DNA of 64,000 bases from Tyto alba (taxonomy: Eukaryota > Chordata > Aves > Strigiformes > Tytonidae), in assembly GCF_018691265.1 (NCBI RefSeq), contig NW_024881316.1:23909819-23973818 (forward strand), given 5' to 3'. The translations under genes and the position numbers were made by a program. Shown here in pieces: positions 27,701 to 43,100 of the stretch; positions within the stretch are counted from its first letter, which is position 1, and each line of letters opens with the position of its first letter. The notes under the pieces were generated by a model. The model was not told the DNA's origin, did not search any database, and saw nothing but the letters and a program-made list of their open reading frames with translations.

Positions 27701-30700
27701 TAGATCAGTGCAGTCTCTGAAAATGTGTATTTTATGCTGGGGTATGGTGGCAGAGTTCTTCTGAAATGTGCTAAAGATACACTAAGGATATAGAAATCTC
27801 CAAGAGATGTTGCTGTATTTTTCTTCATAAAGCAAAAATCTTTAAATACAACATAGGAACTGCTATAGCCATGTAGCCTGTATATTTGGAAAGCAAACCT
27901 AAAATTAATGTAATTCTACTGCATTAATTGCTATGCTGAGATTAATAGAAACAGGAACCAAGAAAAGAAGATTCCTGACTTAGTTACATGGTAGTATGCA
28001 GAACAAAATGTTTTTCTGGTGTTTTTTTCTTGTGTGCCATGTAATAATTCCCCACTCTCCCTTATTACACAGTTTTCCAGATCTCTTCTTTATGAACAAA
28101 TTGGCTTTAGTGGAACCCCTAGAGCACAGCACCTTGAGGCAAGATGGCTTTTTAAACAGTCTTGTGTTCAGTGTTGGCTCTCTTGTCTGTCTTTGCTTAG
28201 GAAACTATGAAGAAACCAGACCCAAAACACAGAACTACTAGCAACTGAGTTATCTGTATACTGACAATGTTCCTTAGAGATCCTGTTCTTGGAACACATG
28301 CCTGGCAGCCAATCATAATAATAATATAGGAAATAATGATATTTACTTATTAAACATTAGCTGATGCTAATGAACTTTAATCTTCTTCAGTACAGCTTTA
28401 CACATATCACAGACCGTCATTTCATAAACATATATAAATGAGCAAATATTTTGAGAATGGAGGAAATTCTGAAAAATGGTATTTTGCCTTTTTTTACCTG
28501 CTGCAACAACATTTTTTTTTCACTTTAGTTGCACCCTTTTATGCCTCTAGCCATGAGAATCACCGAGGAGAGAAATATAACACTACAACCACCATATTTG
28601 AGTGAAAAATTTTAAATGAATGAATGGTGTGTAAATAGGAACATTTTTTATACGATTATCTAATATAGTTAGATGAGATATGCAAATTTTAAGGTGTTCA
28701 AGTACCTCTTCAAGCCTATAACAGAATCAGAAAGTAATTTTAACATGATTTCTGTACATTTAACTTAGTTAAGTTAGGTAGACCATGTGAAAAGGAAAGT
28801 AGACAGTTACCTGTGGAATAGGATGGGACTGTGAATAATGGAAAACTTGGTAATTGTTTTGAACTATTCGTGGAAGGAAATTTAAAATCCACAGTCAAAA
28901 CCTTTACAACAAGCTGTAGAGTATAAGAGCTGTGCAAGTCTGTTTAGAAGGAAAGCTAACATTCAACTTAAATAAAATAATTCCCATTTTGTGCTTTTAG
29001 TGGTCATATTTATGAACTGTATTTGAAGAGTTGTTTCTGATAACAACCATATTTGAGAATGCAACATCATGTGTGGACACTTTGTCAGTCCTGTTTTCCT
29101 GTTTCACAAATAGAAGGAGCAGCAGAGTGTTTCAGTGTTGACTGAAACAGATGATGACCACTGACTGAGATAAATGGAACTGAAATACTTACACCACATG
29201 TACACACAAATGTGTTTTTCAGTGATCACAATGATATGCTTTGCTTAATGCACTCTATGTTGATGTTATGTTGGTTCGTACCAGTTTTAGTTAATAAGAT
29301 GCCATTTACTCAATATTTATATTTTATATCTGCATTTATATACTGAGTTATGAAATACTTCAGTAAGAAACAAATCTAAAAACCCTGTAGTATATCTATG
29401 CATCAGGCCTTGTGAAAAATATCTTTCTGAAAGTGTTACTTAGTTTATTTTTTAATACACCTAGTCTGATTATTGTTGTTTTTCTATTTTTAATCTATTG
29501 GTAGGTGAAAGTATAAAAATCCTGTTGTATTTCCGGTGCTCAAAAAATAATGTGTTGTGTGGATTTAATACTTGTGAAAATATTTCATAGCATACTAAAT
29601 ACTCATTCAGGTTTTACATTGCCTTAAAGGAGGTACTGCTATAAAATAGTGCTCTCTCTATAGGTACTATATTTAGAAGAAATTATTTTCTGTTCGTCTT
29701 TAAGAGAAAAGTGATCAGGAGACTCAGCAAACTGGTTGGTGTGAATCTATCAAAATTCTTAGCGTCAAATGTAATATTCATGCTTTTCCACTAGTCTGAG
29801 ATGCCTTCATAGTAGCAGCTGAACTCTGAACACTCATGGCCTGCTTTTCAAAGGTGTCGGTATTATAGTCCTAAGGGAAGTAAGGACTAGTATTTGCTCT
29901 GCAAATGGTGTCTTATAGATTTCAAAAGAATACCTGATTTCTTTGTTGACAATTCTGACTTTGACCGGTAAATACATTTATGTATAAAGCGAAATGGGTA
30001 TTCAGATGGGGTGTTCCTTTCTAAACAGCTGATGCAGTAAGGCTTTTGTAGTCATATGCCATGTACTGTTATTTCTTTACAAGTAGGTTTGGCTAGTTGA
30101 ATTAGTTTTTTAGTAATTATTTCTTTATTTCTTCTTATTGTTGTATTTCTGAATTGTTGGAGTAGACAGGGCAGAGTCTTGCTGATGACTTCGATTGCTG
30201 GAGCTACTATAACAGATGTTGTTAGGCTTGTTCCCATTTGAGGAAGGGGGAGATGACAGCTATGACTGCAAAATACTTTCAATAATCATTCTTTAATTGC
30301 ACAGTGCTTGCTGTAAGCTCAACCACATTTTTTAGACTGAATGCATGTTTTCCTGTCAGTTATAGCTTTTAGGTCCACTTTAGGTGTATACATTTTTAAC
30401 AGACTTTATTTGCAACCTCAGTTATCTTCTTCATTCTGACTGACAAGTTATTTTAACTAAATTAATTCCATACTGCATTTTCATCAGAGTTAATTGTTAT
30501 TAAGAAGATAAACTTTAAAATTATGCTGTAAAGAAACAGGTAATTAAAGACTTCTGGAACTTCAGGCAGACTAGACTGAACTATTCTATTATTCCCAGTT
30601 GACAAAAAACAATATAAGACATGACAGCATAGTTGCTGATCCAGAGCAAACTGAAGTCAATGGAAAGATTCCCATTGAATTCAGGCTGGACTGTGGCCAC

Positions 30701-33700
30701 AATGCTGTAATAAGCTTGGACTCGCTGACCTAATGCAACTTGGAAACTAATGTCTGCTTTTCTAAGTTGCAAAATTAACAGTTCTCTCCCATCTAACACT
30801 TTCTGTCTGTTCCTCATGATTTCTAATTTTTAAATTTCTGTCTTTACACACTATGCAATTACATTAATTATGTTAAATTTCTATAATCATATAGTATCTT
30901 TTTTATTTTGTGTACAGAGACTTAGGAATGTATTATTTTTTGATTTTTCTGGTTAGTACCATTTCAAATTTAATAACTTTGGAAAACCAAGTGGAGAAAG
31001 GGTGGCATACCTTGCCACCATTTCTTTAAGACTGTTTTATGGAGGCAATGTTAACAAAGGCAATTTCTTAGAAGATGTAAGAAAATACGAAAGGAGCTGT
31101 AGTTGTAAGCCTATTAGGGATACGAATGGCATGTGCTATAAATAGTTATAAACAATACTCAGAGTAGTCTGTTTTATTCTTGTATGCTGTAGTGACCTTT
31201 TTATGGCTATGCTGGAACTTTTCTTACTAATTCATGTGCTGATAGAAGTTACATACCATCATTCCATTGCAGCTGGTTTGTAAACATAGAGACAGAAATA
31301 TCTCTGATCAGTATGCTGTACCAATTTAAGATCTTGCTACTGACTTGCTGATCTGTATTACAATACACAGATGCTTCTTGTTTGTAAAAATGCCTCTTAG
31401 TAATTTTTAATCTTATATAAATTACAAAATCTGTTAAAACATTGTGATTCTGAAAGAATTGTCCTGCAGCAAACACTTGAAGGTGCAACTTTATTAAAGA
31501 GTGCAGCAGCTATCTTCTAAGCAAAAAATTAGTGGCAGTGCTTATTTATTTGTATTCCATGAGTGAGTCCAATGAACTAGTCCTGTTTATATACGAATTC
31601 TTCTGAATAATGTAGTTTCTTCTATGCATTAAAATAATTTTGGTCATTTATTAGTAATTTTCATGTAGAAACTTTAAAATACTTATTAGTTAATCTGTAC
31701 TAGAAAGTGAGCTTTAATTTCCTGATGAAGTGCTCTGGCATAAGCTTATACTGTCTGCAGGGTAAGAGCTGTGACACACATTGTTCCACCTGTGTTTCTT
31801 CCCACTGAATGAATGATCAAATTCACTTCATACTTCGCCTTCTGCCTTCAGCTGTTATGTTCTCAGCTTGGCTGAGATGGAGTCTAGAGATCTGATATGA
31901 AACTAAGAGTGAATCAGCCTGGCAATATGGATGTATACAATACATATTAGATATCCCCTCTTGCAGTAATATTACTCAAAAATACATATAAATGTTTGCC
32001 CATTTAAATGCTTTTGCATTTAGAAGACTGGAGACCTTCACATTAGTTGCAGAGACTGCAATATGCACATGCTTACCAACATCACCACCTTTTTTCTGAG
32101 TGCCAGAAACTAAATTTTCTTAGTATTAATATTGCAGTGGGCCTTTCTGTAGAGATGGTTTATCAGTATTTGAACATTATAGCAATACAATCTGATTTTC
32201 AATGTATTTTTAAGTGGTAAAAGTCAGTTTAATATTGCTGATTATCATTCAAAAGTGTTTCTGATGAATTGTTTTATGTTATTTTGAGCAAATGATGTAC
32301 ATATACGTTTCATATGTTAGCTAACGTACTACTGCTTGAACTGAAAAAAGGACATTCTAAAAAATTACTTGACTTGATCAAGTGGAGATTTTTGAGAAGT
32401 TGGATGGACAAATCCACACAACTGTAAATTGATCTTGTATTATTTATCAAAATTTCTTAATCCCAAATCTCAATTTAAAATGTGATTGGTTGCTGAATTG
32501 GCTCTGATTAAAGTATTAAAACTATATAATATGTGTGTGTGTGTATCCAGTTTGGCTGTCTGGGTAGCTGATCTGAGTTAGAAAGGTTAGAATTTCATCA
32601 ATCATTTTTTACTTTCCTTGTAAGTTTACTGAATTATTTGTTTGCTTAAGTGTTTAATCTAATTTGATCTGATCTAGTACTTTCCAGGCATAATGGGTTA
32701 ATTCACCCCACTAAGAATAGAATAACCACTAAAGATCTTGAAAATTATATAGTAAAACTGGTGTAAAATAAGTATGCCTTAATTGATTAACATTCACTTA
32801 CTTTGACATATGATATTTAAACAAGGACTCATTTGCATTCTTTTGGATCCACCAGATGTCAGTGATAATGCTTAGGGCATTCTTGAATTTGTGTGGTATT
32901 TTCATACATCCATCAAAGGCTTTTCTGAAGTAGGAGATGCTTGAAGAGAAAGTTTGGACTGGTATATGTTGTGTATTGGGCTAACATTTGGCATTTTAGT
33001 GCTGGGAAAGTTAGTGTTTATACTTCCAGTAAACAATGTTTCATATGTTCCTGATTAATCTTGAAGCAGCAATATCTCTCCATTGTTCTTGCCTTACAGT
33101 TTTCTTCTAAACTCCCACAGTTTTCAAGGAACACTTTAAGACACTGTCAAATTCTTCAGTAATATAGATAAAGCGTTGGAAATTACATCTTTAACAGAGT
33201 GGATTTTGTATGTTCCTCAATAGAAACGTTATGCCTAGGATCAGAAAAATAAATAAATGCATAGTGAAATACTTAAGAATGTGAATTAAATTCTGACAGC
33301 CAAAGTGCCTAACAGTTCCTATTGGGTAGCAGTATCATCACATGATTTTGGCCTGATTTAGTCATATATGCATCACCTTTTAACCAAAATATTACATGAC
33401 GAAGGATTTGAAATCCCTGAAGTAACATTTTTGCAGTTTACTGGGAAGAAAGAGCAAAAAATTTTGAAAAAGTTTTCTTAAATGTTTCTTAAAAAAAAAT
33501 AAGAACTGACAAGCAGACTCAGAGAAAATGAATTATCACAGAACTTTTTCTCTGACAGTGGATAGGAGTAAGTAGAAAATTATTTTTTCACCTGCTATTT
33601 ACTGCCAGATTCTGTCTGTCAGAACTTTTGGGACTTCCTCAGCTAAAAATGCATGCTGGCCCATCCTACTTAATAGCCAGCAATGGACCAATTTTCTAGT

Positions 33701-36700
33701 AATTTTACAGTGCTTTTTGGAACAGAGTTTTACTGTTTTCATTTGCTACATCCTGTGACAAGTTTCACAGTGTGCACCATATGGAAAAAATGCATGATTT
33801 GTTGTCAAACCTGCTCACTTCTAATTTAACTGAGTGGCTCCTTACTACAGGAAAGAGGGATGACTGAAAATTGCATTCTTCCACATCGGTGCAACCTCTG
33901 TGAACAGAAGTGTTGATTCTAGTGGTGGCAGACAGCCGGGCGCGTTGGGTGCACGGAGCAGAGCAGCAGGCAGTGCGCTCTGGAGAGGCTCTGCAGTCAT
34001 CAGCCTGCCCTCTCTTATGTGTGCAAGGTGCTCAAATTGTGTGATCCATCACAAGCCTTTCTCTATAATTTACCTAGTGGAGAAATTCTGAAAGATTTGG
34101 AGGTGTGTAACTCCTTGAATATCAGTGTGATTACATGTGTCAAACATGGGGCAGTTTATCAGCTGTTAGAAGTCGCCGTAAACTTTTTAGACATATTGGA
34201 TGTTGGTTTGCACAGACTGTGAGGCTGGTGCCTGACACGACGGGCAGGAGGAGGGTATCGCGGTGTCACCTACAGGACTGGGAGCTCAGGTTTTATCTGG
34301 CCACCTTTGGATCCACGAAGACTTGACAAATCTGATACCTATATTATTCTGAAGGGTATTTACAAGGAACTGTGGCACCAGTTTCAGCCTGTGACAGGAT
34401 ACGCAGAGTTTTCATTTTCTATTAGTATTTCCAGCTTTCAAATTATAGTTTTCCAAGGTCTGTGTTGTTGGCAATGCAACAGGGGTCACTGTGTTCCACA
34501 TTTAATATATGTGTGTTCTATTTTTAATAACTGATTTGCCAAAAAAAAGTGTTTGCAAACTCTGGTCTTATAACTGCAAAGATTTTGGTAATGCTTTTTC
34601 CTTTCCTGCATTTAATTTAAAGCTGCTATGTTAGTCCAGTGGATGCTCATCATGTCTGTGGGAATGCTTCTTTGTATTTAGCCCATTTTTCTTTGTCATC
34701 AATTCCAACTACTCAAAAGTAGCAGATGCAGTTTTATTGAATTTTTTTATATATAGTTTGCTACTTTCCTTAGTAGAAACTTTTATCCATTATCCAGTTG
34801 GGATTGTGTCTTTCATTCTATTAGGATTATCAAGGATTTGCTGTAATCTTTTAAAAAGTATCTTGACTGTTGTACTTTTATCCAAATTATGGTTTGACTT
34901 GTACTTTTTTACATACCTCCAGTAAATCTCTCATGTATCATCAAATGTGCTTTTTCAAGTAAGGATCAGTAATACATAAACAGTCATATTTTTCAGGTGT
35001 TTAAAGGGATCATGGGAACATCTGCGTAGATAGATAACTTTTGTGAATCTTTTTCTTTTTCTGTAATTTGTTTAATGTCCTTTAGTGTCTTCCCAGAATC
35101 AGAATTGCACATTTTTTGGAGTGGAAGGAGCCATTTGATTGAAACATAATTCAGAGAACTCATATACACTAGGAAAAACAGCTTTTTATCAGTCATCACG
35201 ACTTTTATCTGTTTTAAACCTGATCCTTCAGCTGATCCTGATTGACATTTACACTGCTGAAAAAAGAGTAGGGTCAAAATTAGCACCATTCTGACGCTCT
35301 TAAAAAGCCCATGGACTTCTTAAGACTGAAACCTATTAAAGTTTCTCAGTGCCTTGCTGGGAGTCTTTTGTGAGGCTTGTATCACAGCCTGAATTATGAA
35401 TGATCATTAGGAATACAACATAAATTTTTGTTGTGTAAGTGGGCAACAACCTAGAATGTGACAATCTTTTAGCAAAAGTTTCTAAATGTTACTCAAAGCA
35501 TCATTTTTTTAAAATTAATATAATTTAAACAAAGTAGAATCACATCAAAATAACTTCACTGACCATTCTCATAAAAAAAGTAAAATATGAAAGCAGATAT
35601 TATCTTAAGCCATAAAATAAACCGTAATATTTACCAATATTCAACAATAGTAGTAGAGAAGCTGGTAGATTTTTTTCTCACAAATAGTGACTCCTGAAAT
35701 AAAGGGTGTGTGGTTACCTTACATTTTACTACTTTTTCATTTTTTTCAGAAGGTCTCACTGTTTAAACAGGAAGTATTTTTTTATCATAAATTTTTAAAT
35801 CATGTTAATTTTTAACAGAGAAAAAAATATATTATTTCAGGTCTTTTTGTCTTGATGTTGAAAGAAGAATTGATAGTTTGAAGAACTATTCCATAGTGAT
35901 TTGTCCTAAACAGTAATTATCAAGTTTGACACATTACAAGTCCAGATGTACTGTTTTCAGTGAAGAGCCTGTTTAAATCAGTATGTTGAAAGAGTACAGT
36001 TTTCTGTACCTACCCTAAGAAATTAAATAATAATAAGTTGATTATACTGATGTTCTTTCCATCTTCTTGGGGAATTTACTGCAAAACAGTTTGCTCATAA
36101 CAGAGAAGCTTTTGGAAATATTTTATAATTTTTCATGTTCCAGAGATAGAATTTTATGATAATGGATATGATATCTATAGTCTAGAAACTCCTGCTTTCC
36201 ATATTAGGGCTATCAACCATTGCTGAAGAATGAAGTCCTACCAGGCACTGAAGGGATGGGGAATATTAAAGACAGTAGCAGAAAATAAAGGGTAGAGTAA
36301 TAATTACTCATTTTCAGAATAAAATAATTTTTGTTTTGTTTTGTTTTGTTTTTTTTCTGGAAAAAGATTTATGCATGGTTTCTTCTGCTATTCGCAAGCC
36401 TAAAGTTAAACATGAGGGAGTTACAAATAATCCATAATACTAGCTAGAAAAAATGGGAAAAATATTTGAGAAATGTATCTTTTGGCTTAAGTAAAAATGC
36501 TTACACCTAGTTGATCTGTACATAAGGCCTCAGGCAATTTACTTAATGGATTTTTTATGGGGCTGCATGGAAAAAAATCCAGCTGTTTAAATTCATCCAA
36601 AACAAAAGTAGACACTTCATGATTAATGAAAACTACAATAAAGATTTTCTAGGCATTTTGAAACCATGGTCCTTTTACAGTTGAATCCATTGTATCTGCC

Positions 36701-37118
36701 AGGTATTATCAAAGAATGAAAGATTTATTTAAATTGCTAAAACCGGAATAAAATAGAATATCTATGCAGAATTGTATAAGTGTCATCTTTAAAGCTCATC
36801 ATCACAGTAGTAACAAATCCATGGGTTTGGGTGTTCTGAAGTCCCAGGTGTGGGGGCTGCAGCAGAGGGAGACTGTATCAGGGGATTTAGATGCATACCC
36901 AGCTGAGCTTCATTCTGTAATGAAGCTGTGAGACCCATGGCTAAGCACTGTTATTTCTTGCAGGTAAAGCATACCCACAGCTCCTTTTACCTTTTGGATA
37001 TCCTAGTTTACCCCTAAGTGTCTTGTGATTCCTAGCCTATGTGAAGATTTTGTCAGAATCTTTTGCTATCTGAGCCTATAGAGACCTATCACACCAGGCA
37101 TATACAAACAAGCCAAGG

Positions 37119-37150
<32 letters not shown>

Positions 37151-40100
37151 TAATTTTTGCTCCAGGAAGTGAGATATCAAGGTGTATGGGATTTGGTCGC
37201 CTGGGCATTGGCACCGAGATCCATATGAGATGTTTGAGGGCAACTGCAACATCTGGTGTGTATGACAGTTCTTAGAGCAGACTGATTATCTTTTTCAAAG
37301 GGTAGATCAGCTATCCCACAGCTCCTTCAGTGATGCCAGAGACAATTTCAGATACCTGCATGGCATTCAAGTGTCACTTTAGGTCCTGGGGGTACCCTGC
37401 AAAGGCTCCCCAGGTCTATAACGAGCTTAGAAAGCTGTCAGGCTTCTACGTACACACAGGTAACACAGGGTGGAAGATAAATGATTAAACAGGCAAAGGA
37501 GGCTGAACAAAGAGTAAAGACAGCAGTGTCTCAATAAATAAATAATCTTGGTTAGCTGCCAGACTGATACATGATCGCATTAGGTTTTAGGCACAAACTC
37601 AACAGTGTGTGATAAAACTGCAGTTGAGAATCTTTAGATACGTTTTGAAGCCAAGGAATTAGGTTTACTAGGCTGTCTTGCTGGCTTTAAATTTCATGTG
37701 ATTATAGCACTTGCTGATTAAGGATAAAATAATGAATAATATTACAGGCTTTTATGGGATAACGAAAGACTTCTTATTTAAAGGAAAATTTCAGAGAAAG
37801 AGGAAGACATTTCAATGAAATTAAGGTGTTTGAGAAAGTCAGATTGGTGTTGCTGAAAGAACTAAGGCAGTGGTAAGGCTTGCAATAAACTTCATTTTTA
37901 AATATGACAAAACACTGAAATTTGATGTAAAACAAGAAGGGAAACAAATTAACTGATTCAGAGGCGTAAGATGGTTCAACTCATGTAAGGACAGAAATCA
38001 CTGAATCACTGTAGATGCTTTGATTTTTAGCTATTGTAGCTAGGAGTGTATGTTTTATCGGTATTATAACTGCATATATGATAAATACAAACCATTTAAA
38101 ATAAGTTTTCTGGAAAGACAAAGAAAAAAAAATCTAGAATTACAACCCATTTTTCTTATTTCATATGAACCAAATGTTGCTTGATAGCTTTGCAGAGGAC
38201 ATCCCCAAAGGCAATTTTTTTTTTCCGTAGGCCAATGAATCATGAATTATTCCGTAGCATTGATTCTGTTACTCCCAGTGGGTGGCAGTTTTCCCATTTG
38301 TAGTAGTTCCAAACATTGTGTGTCCCTTAGTGGCAGAAAAATTGCATGATGAATCTGTTTCATATTAAGTTTTGATTAAACACAGGCATTTGTGATAATT
38401 TTAGTTACAATATACTCTTCACAAAACTACATTTTTATCTTACAAATGGAGTAAAACTAGTTGATTTGCCTCATGCTTTAAAGAATACATTTTTTAATAA
38501 TTAGAGTAAGTTTTCTATAGTAGTTTAGTTAGTGTTATGTCACCCTATTAAACATAATTTCCCATTAAAAGTGCCTTATTAGTCATGGTGGACAAAAAAA
38601 TACTTAGATTCTGAGGATTTGTACAGCATGTGAACCCTTTGTTTAGGGACAAGACACGTTTCCAGAGCGTGGTTTGGCTTTTGACCTCAAAGTTATGGAA
38701 GAAACTCAGGATATCTGAACTGCTTTTTAACCTTCTCATCTGGGAAAGTGCAAATAATTCTAATTGGCATAACCAGAAATTATCCATGTAAAAGGAAGTA
38801 ATAGATTGGGAATAGATAATGAGAAGGAAACTAGATTTAATCTGTTAGGCATCCTGGAGCTGATACTACAGAAATTAGTCTTTGTAATTATGGAACCATG
38901 AAAACTATACAGAAAAATAACTCTGATGGGAAAAAATAATTCTTTGTGACCAAATTAGCCACTTCATTCTCCTTCTTTTGTGCCAGCTGACAGGTGGAGA
39001 ATAACTGAAAATCTCCACTCCATATACTCTGGGAATCACTTACATTAGCATAAGTGATAGATTCATTCTTAGCTGAATAAATGTCAATGAGCCATAAGAG
39101 AATTTTAAGGGTCTGGACCAGCTCCCACTGAAATAAGAGCTTAAGTTCCATGTACTTCAGTAGTGCAGAGTCAATCAGAAGAAAAAAAAATGGGGGAAAT
39201 AATGAAATGTGACTTAGTTTTACAATTTTTTTTTGAGTTTTATCTTTCTTTGCCACTGATAGAAAGGTAAAGTTAAATGTCTTGTATCGGCAATTTCTTT
39301 TAGCCAAGAAAGTTCATCAGGACATTGTGTTTCTTCTTTTAGGCATGCTTATATAATGGTAAATCATTCACTGTCTTGTTTAAGTATGTGGAACTGTCTT
39401 CTCTCAGCCTTGCAAATAGCATAGAAATGGAACCACGGAAAGTTCTGGTACATCCTTTCAGTATGAAAAGATTGCTGCCTAGTGGGAGGGGTTTTTCGAG
39501 CATATATGAAATTCTGTTTTGTATTACAGGTTCAGATATTTATAACTTAGTTTTATATTTTACAGCAACAGAAATTAACTGTTAAATAATTATACTAAGA
39601 ACTCATGGACAGGTCTGGAAGTTCATAAATGTGGTGATAAATATGGCCTATTTCCCATCTTTTTATTTGTGCAAAAGATCTAAGGTGATTTTGGATGAAA
39701 GTTTAGCGAAAAGAGTTATGTTACACAATGCAAGTAGAAGTCTCAGAATGAGGCATTGTTTTCCAATTCTTTTTATTATATTATTTGATCTCTTCTTTTA
39801 ATGATAGATACATTGGAATTTTGATGACCTGTAAAATGCTCAGGATGCCATTGCTAACACATGTGCCATTGACCAATGAACTGTTTCTGCTTGATGGGGT
39901 CACTATTAACTAGAAACTGGGTGTAAACTGCAAAACAATTGAACTATCTTTTCCAAGCCAGCATTACACAGATGTAGTCCATATGGAAACTATCAGGTTA
40001 TTCCTGGTTGTTAAATTCATATTATTTTTTTTTTTTCCCCACAGAATTCATTTGTTTTGGTGGTATATAGAACAGTCCTCTTGTTTTCACTGCAGCATAT

Positions 40101-43100
40101 TAATTTCAATATTAGATTAAAATGTAAAGTCTGTAAGCCAAATTCTTGCTGCAGATTAATGATGGTACAAGTAAGAATAGTAAATGGATCTGAACAGTTT
40201 TACTTGAGAGAAAAAATAGTACAAGTAAGAACAGTAAATAAATCTGAACAGTTTTACTTGAGATAAAAAATAAATTGAACATAGACAACAGTTTTAAGTA
40301 TGTATGGAGTTTTGTTTAAAAACTAAATTATGTTTAAGTAAATGATAACTGTAAGAAAATTGTGAGATATACTGTAGAGCTAAATGAGCAGTGATGCTGA
40401 GGAAATGACAGAGATCTTTAAGTATTTATTGAGGTGGAAGCTAGCATACATCAAATATAATTATAGCTATCTCTTATGTTCTGTTACAGTCACAGCATAT
40501 TAGATAGGAAAACAGGATTTGTCATACTTATGGTCCTATTGAACAGGACTTTAGAGCTATCTTATGTGGGGAATTTTATGGATAATGAAAAGTAGTTTCT
40601 CTCCCAGTGTCAGTCAGGTTTTTCAGTAAAGCATTGCAGCCCTTGGTGAGCAACCAGGAGCATGTGAGCCTGCCAGGCATTGGACATGGACTCCTGACAT
40701 GAAAGTACTGGAGAGCAACTGGACATTAATGTTTCACTGTATCCCCAGATGAAATAGTTTGAATGTTTTCATCTGAAGCTCTTTTCTCTTATGTGTTTTT
40801 TTTTTTTTAATTTTCTATTTCCTGCCCATATTTTGAACCCCAATCATATGGCAAATGTTAAATTTATGAGAACATGAAGGGGGGTGGTGTTATATATTAT
40901 TTTCTGGATGAACTATTCGATATATTTAAAAGGTTTTCTTTTTCTCCCTCAGGGAATTCCTGGTATCCCTGGAAATCAAGGAGCAAAAGGACAAAAGGTA
41001 TTATTAATAGTTCAAAACACAGTTAAAACCTGTGTGTATATATACACCCATTCCAAAGTAAGTGTTCAGACTGTGCTCAGAGGAGAGTTTTCATAGCGGG
41101 GGTTTAGGTCATCAAATCATGCTGCAAATGAATGGAGGCATGCTCCAAATTCTTTGTGGCATGGTTGAAAATCTCTCATTAGTTTTTTTTTCAGCTGTTC
41201 CAGCAGGAATGAATAATGTAAAAGTAACAAAGTTAATTTCATAATACTCTGAGAAATAACCCTAACTAAATAAATATCCATAATTAAAGAATATTTTATT
41301 TTTTTAAAAAACTATGCATATATTAATCACAGAATTCTTCTCTTTATTTAAAAAATATAGGGTGAAATTGGACCACCGGGTCAACCAGGAGCAAAAGGGT
41401 CACCAGGGGATACTGTAAGTTTGAAAAATGGTATTATGAACAAATAATTCTGATGCTGTCATTCTATACTTGTAATAAGCAATCAAACAATGGCAGATAC
41501 AGTAGCAACCTAGCATTTTCAGGTTGACAAAGATGATCAGACTAAGTCTAGTCTCTGAATTCCCCCCAAAATGTTTACCCAACTTTCTTTTCAAAATGAT
41601 TTCCTGACTGCACATTTGATAAACAAATCCGAAAAACATTAGTCTGAATTTACTCTCTGAATTAACTTTGAATTAACTTTTAAAGTATTAAAATAGATTT
41701 ATTTTGAAAGTTAAGGTTGACTTAAATATTGTCATAGTGTGCAATGGGTTTTTGAAGATTAATTTCAGGATGCTTTTGTGATAGTGCTCTTTTGACAAAG
41801 ACTGTGAGAATAGCTGAGATCACCAAATTCCCAAACTGCCTAAAGAGAGATTTTTATTTTGGAATGTAGGAAACTGAAAATAATTCATTCTTTTTGGACA
41901 GTCCAGTTTACCACAGCTTTGTTACCGTCTGAGTGGGGTGATTTCTGTGTTCTTTATAATCCTTTGGAAATCACAGGAGTAAAATAATTGTTTTGAAAGT
42001 TGGTGCAAGTATATATAGACTTTAAAATATGGAAAATTAAAATGCAAAAGGAACAGCTGCTTAAACACCGTTAGCATGTCTTTTTGCAGTTTTCTAGAGG
42101 TATTTTATCTTTAATGGCTAAAATGCTTATGACTTGCCTGAGATATACATGGCTTAACATCAGAAATAAGCTGTTTACTGTGACTTTTTATTTACCTAAA
42201 GAACTTATGTTTTACCCTGTATTCAACCACAAGCAGATCAATATATACCACTACTGCTAGAATGAAGTAAATACTGTAGAGAATTAAGTACAGAATTAAG
42301 ACTAATGTTATTATCTCTATGGACAGTGTAGCACTAAATAACTAAAAAGTTTTAACCCTCTAAGAAATTTGTTGTTTATTCTTAGTGTATATAGCCATAT
42401 GGTAGTATAAGAGACTTTATGCAGCTGTATTCGGGCTACAGAATTAGTAACAATGGAAAGAATTAGATAACACTTCTTGATTTGTAGCTGAATGGCATAT
42501 ACAAGTGTTTTAATGTGGGACAACAATGGGAAGAAGATAGCTTGCTTTTTTGTTGCTTTGTTGCCTCATCTTGTTCATTGTATGTTATGCATGTAACTGG
42601 CTTGTCCATGCCCAATCCAAATAGAAGAAACTTCAGTTTCTCAGGAAGCCGAAAAAAACAGTTCCTTGAAAATATTTAATTGGGAAATTTCAGCATTTCT
42701 GTAGTGTTATTACTGGGATAAGTATGATTACATGGGAAACTGTAAGATACTGCTTAATTTCTTTAGTTTGGGAAATGCATTTGAAGATAAGTAATCAGAG
42801 AGTCCACTCTGTGATTTTGATTTTGATAACAATAGTAATCAGTTTTCTAATACCTGAAGTATGAGATTTTTATAAATGCTTTAATAGCATTGCTTTGATA
42901 AATAAGAGACAAACATATAAACACTTTTTACAAAAATTGTTCTCAGATCAGTAATTCTCTTGCTAAATAATTCTCTCTGAAATGAAGGGTAAAAGGAAGT
43001 AGTAAATGAAATTATGTGAACAAAGCCAAGGGATCTGAATAGCAGCAAAAAGGAAATGCTCTGGATAGAGCTTCAGAAAATCATTAGAAATAAGCGGATG

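Larger units (their letters stand above)
22985..40952 (+). other. COL21A1: COL21A1 intron 9 (18 kb)
   Basis: GT-AG intron of 17,968 bp, the largest in the window. It contains a possible tRNA-SINE relic, an antisense solo LTR, a CpG-richer patch (33900-34330), a GTTTT simple repeat, a 30-A run and a 54-bp tandem duplication (all listed separately). I looked for skipped Gly-X-Y exons with good splice sites here and found none. The joined protein also shows no gap at this point. Confidence 0.82.

Noticed and set aside
37119..37148. 30-A run as a possible poly(A) tail of a retrocopied gene
   Set aside because: No intron-less coding sequence or polyadenylation signal precedes it and no flanking target duplication was seen. 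Bird genomes also lack the active L1-type machinery that makes processed pseudogenes common.
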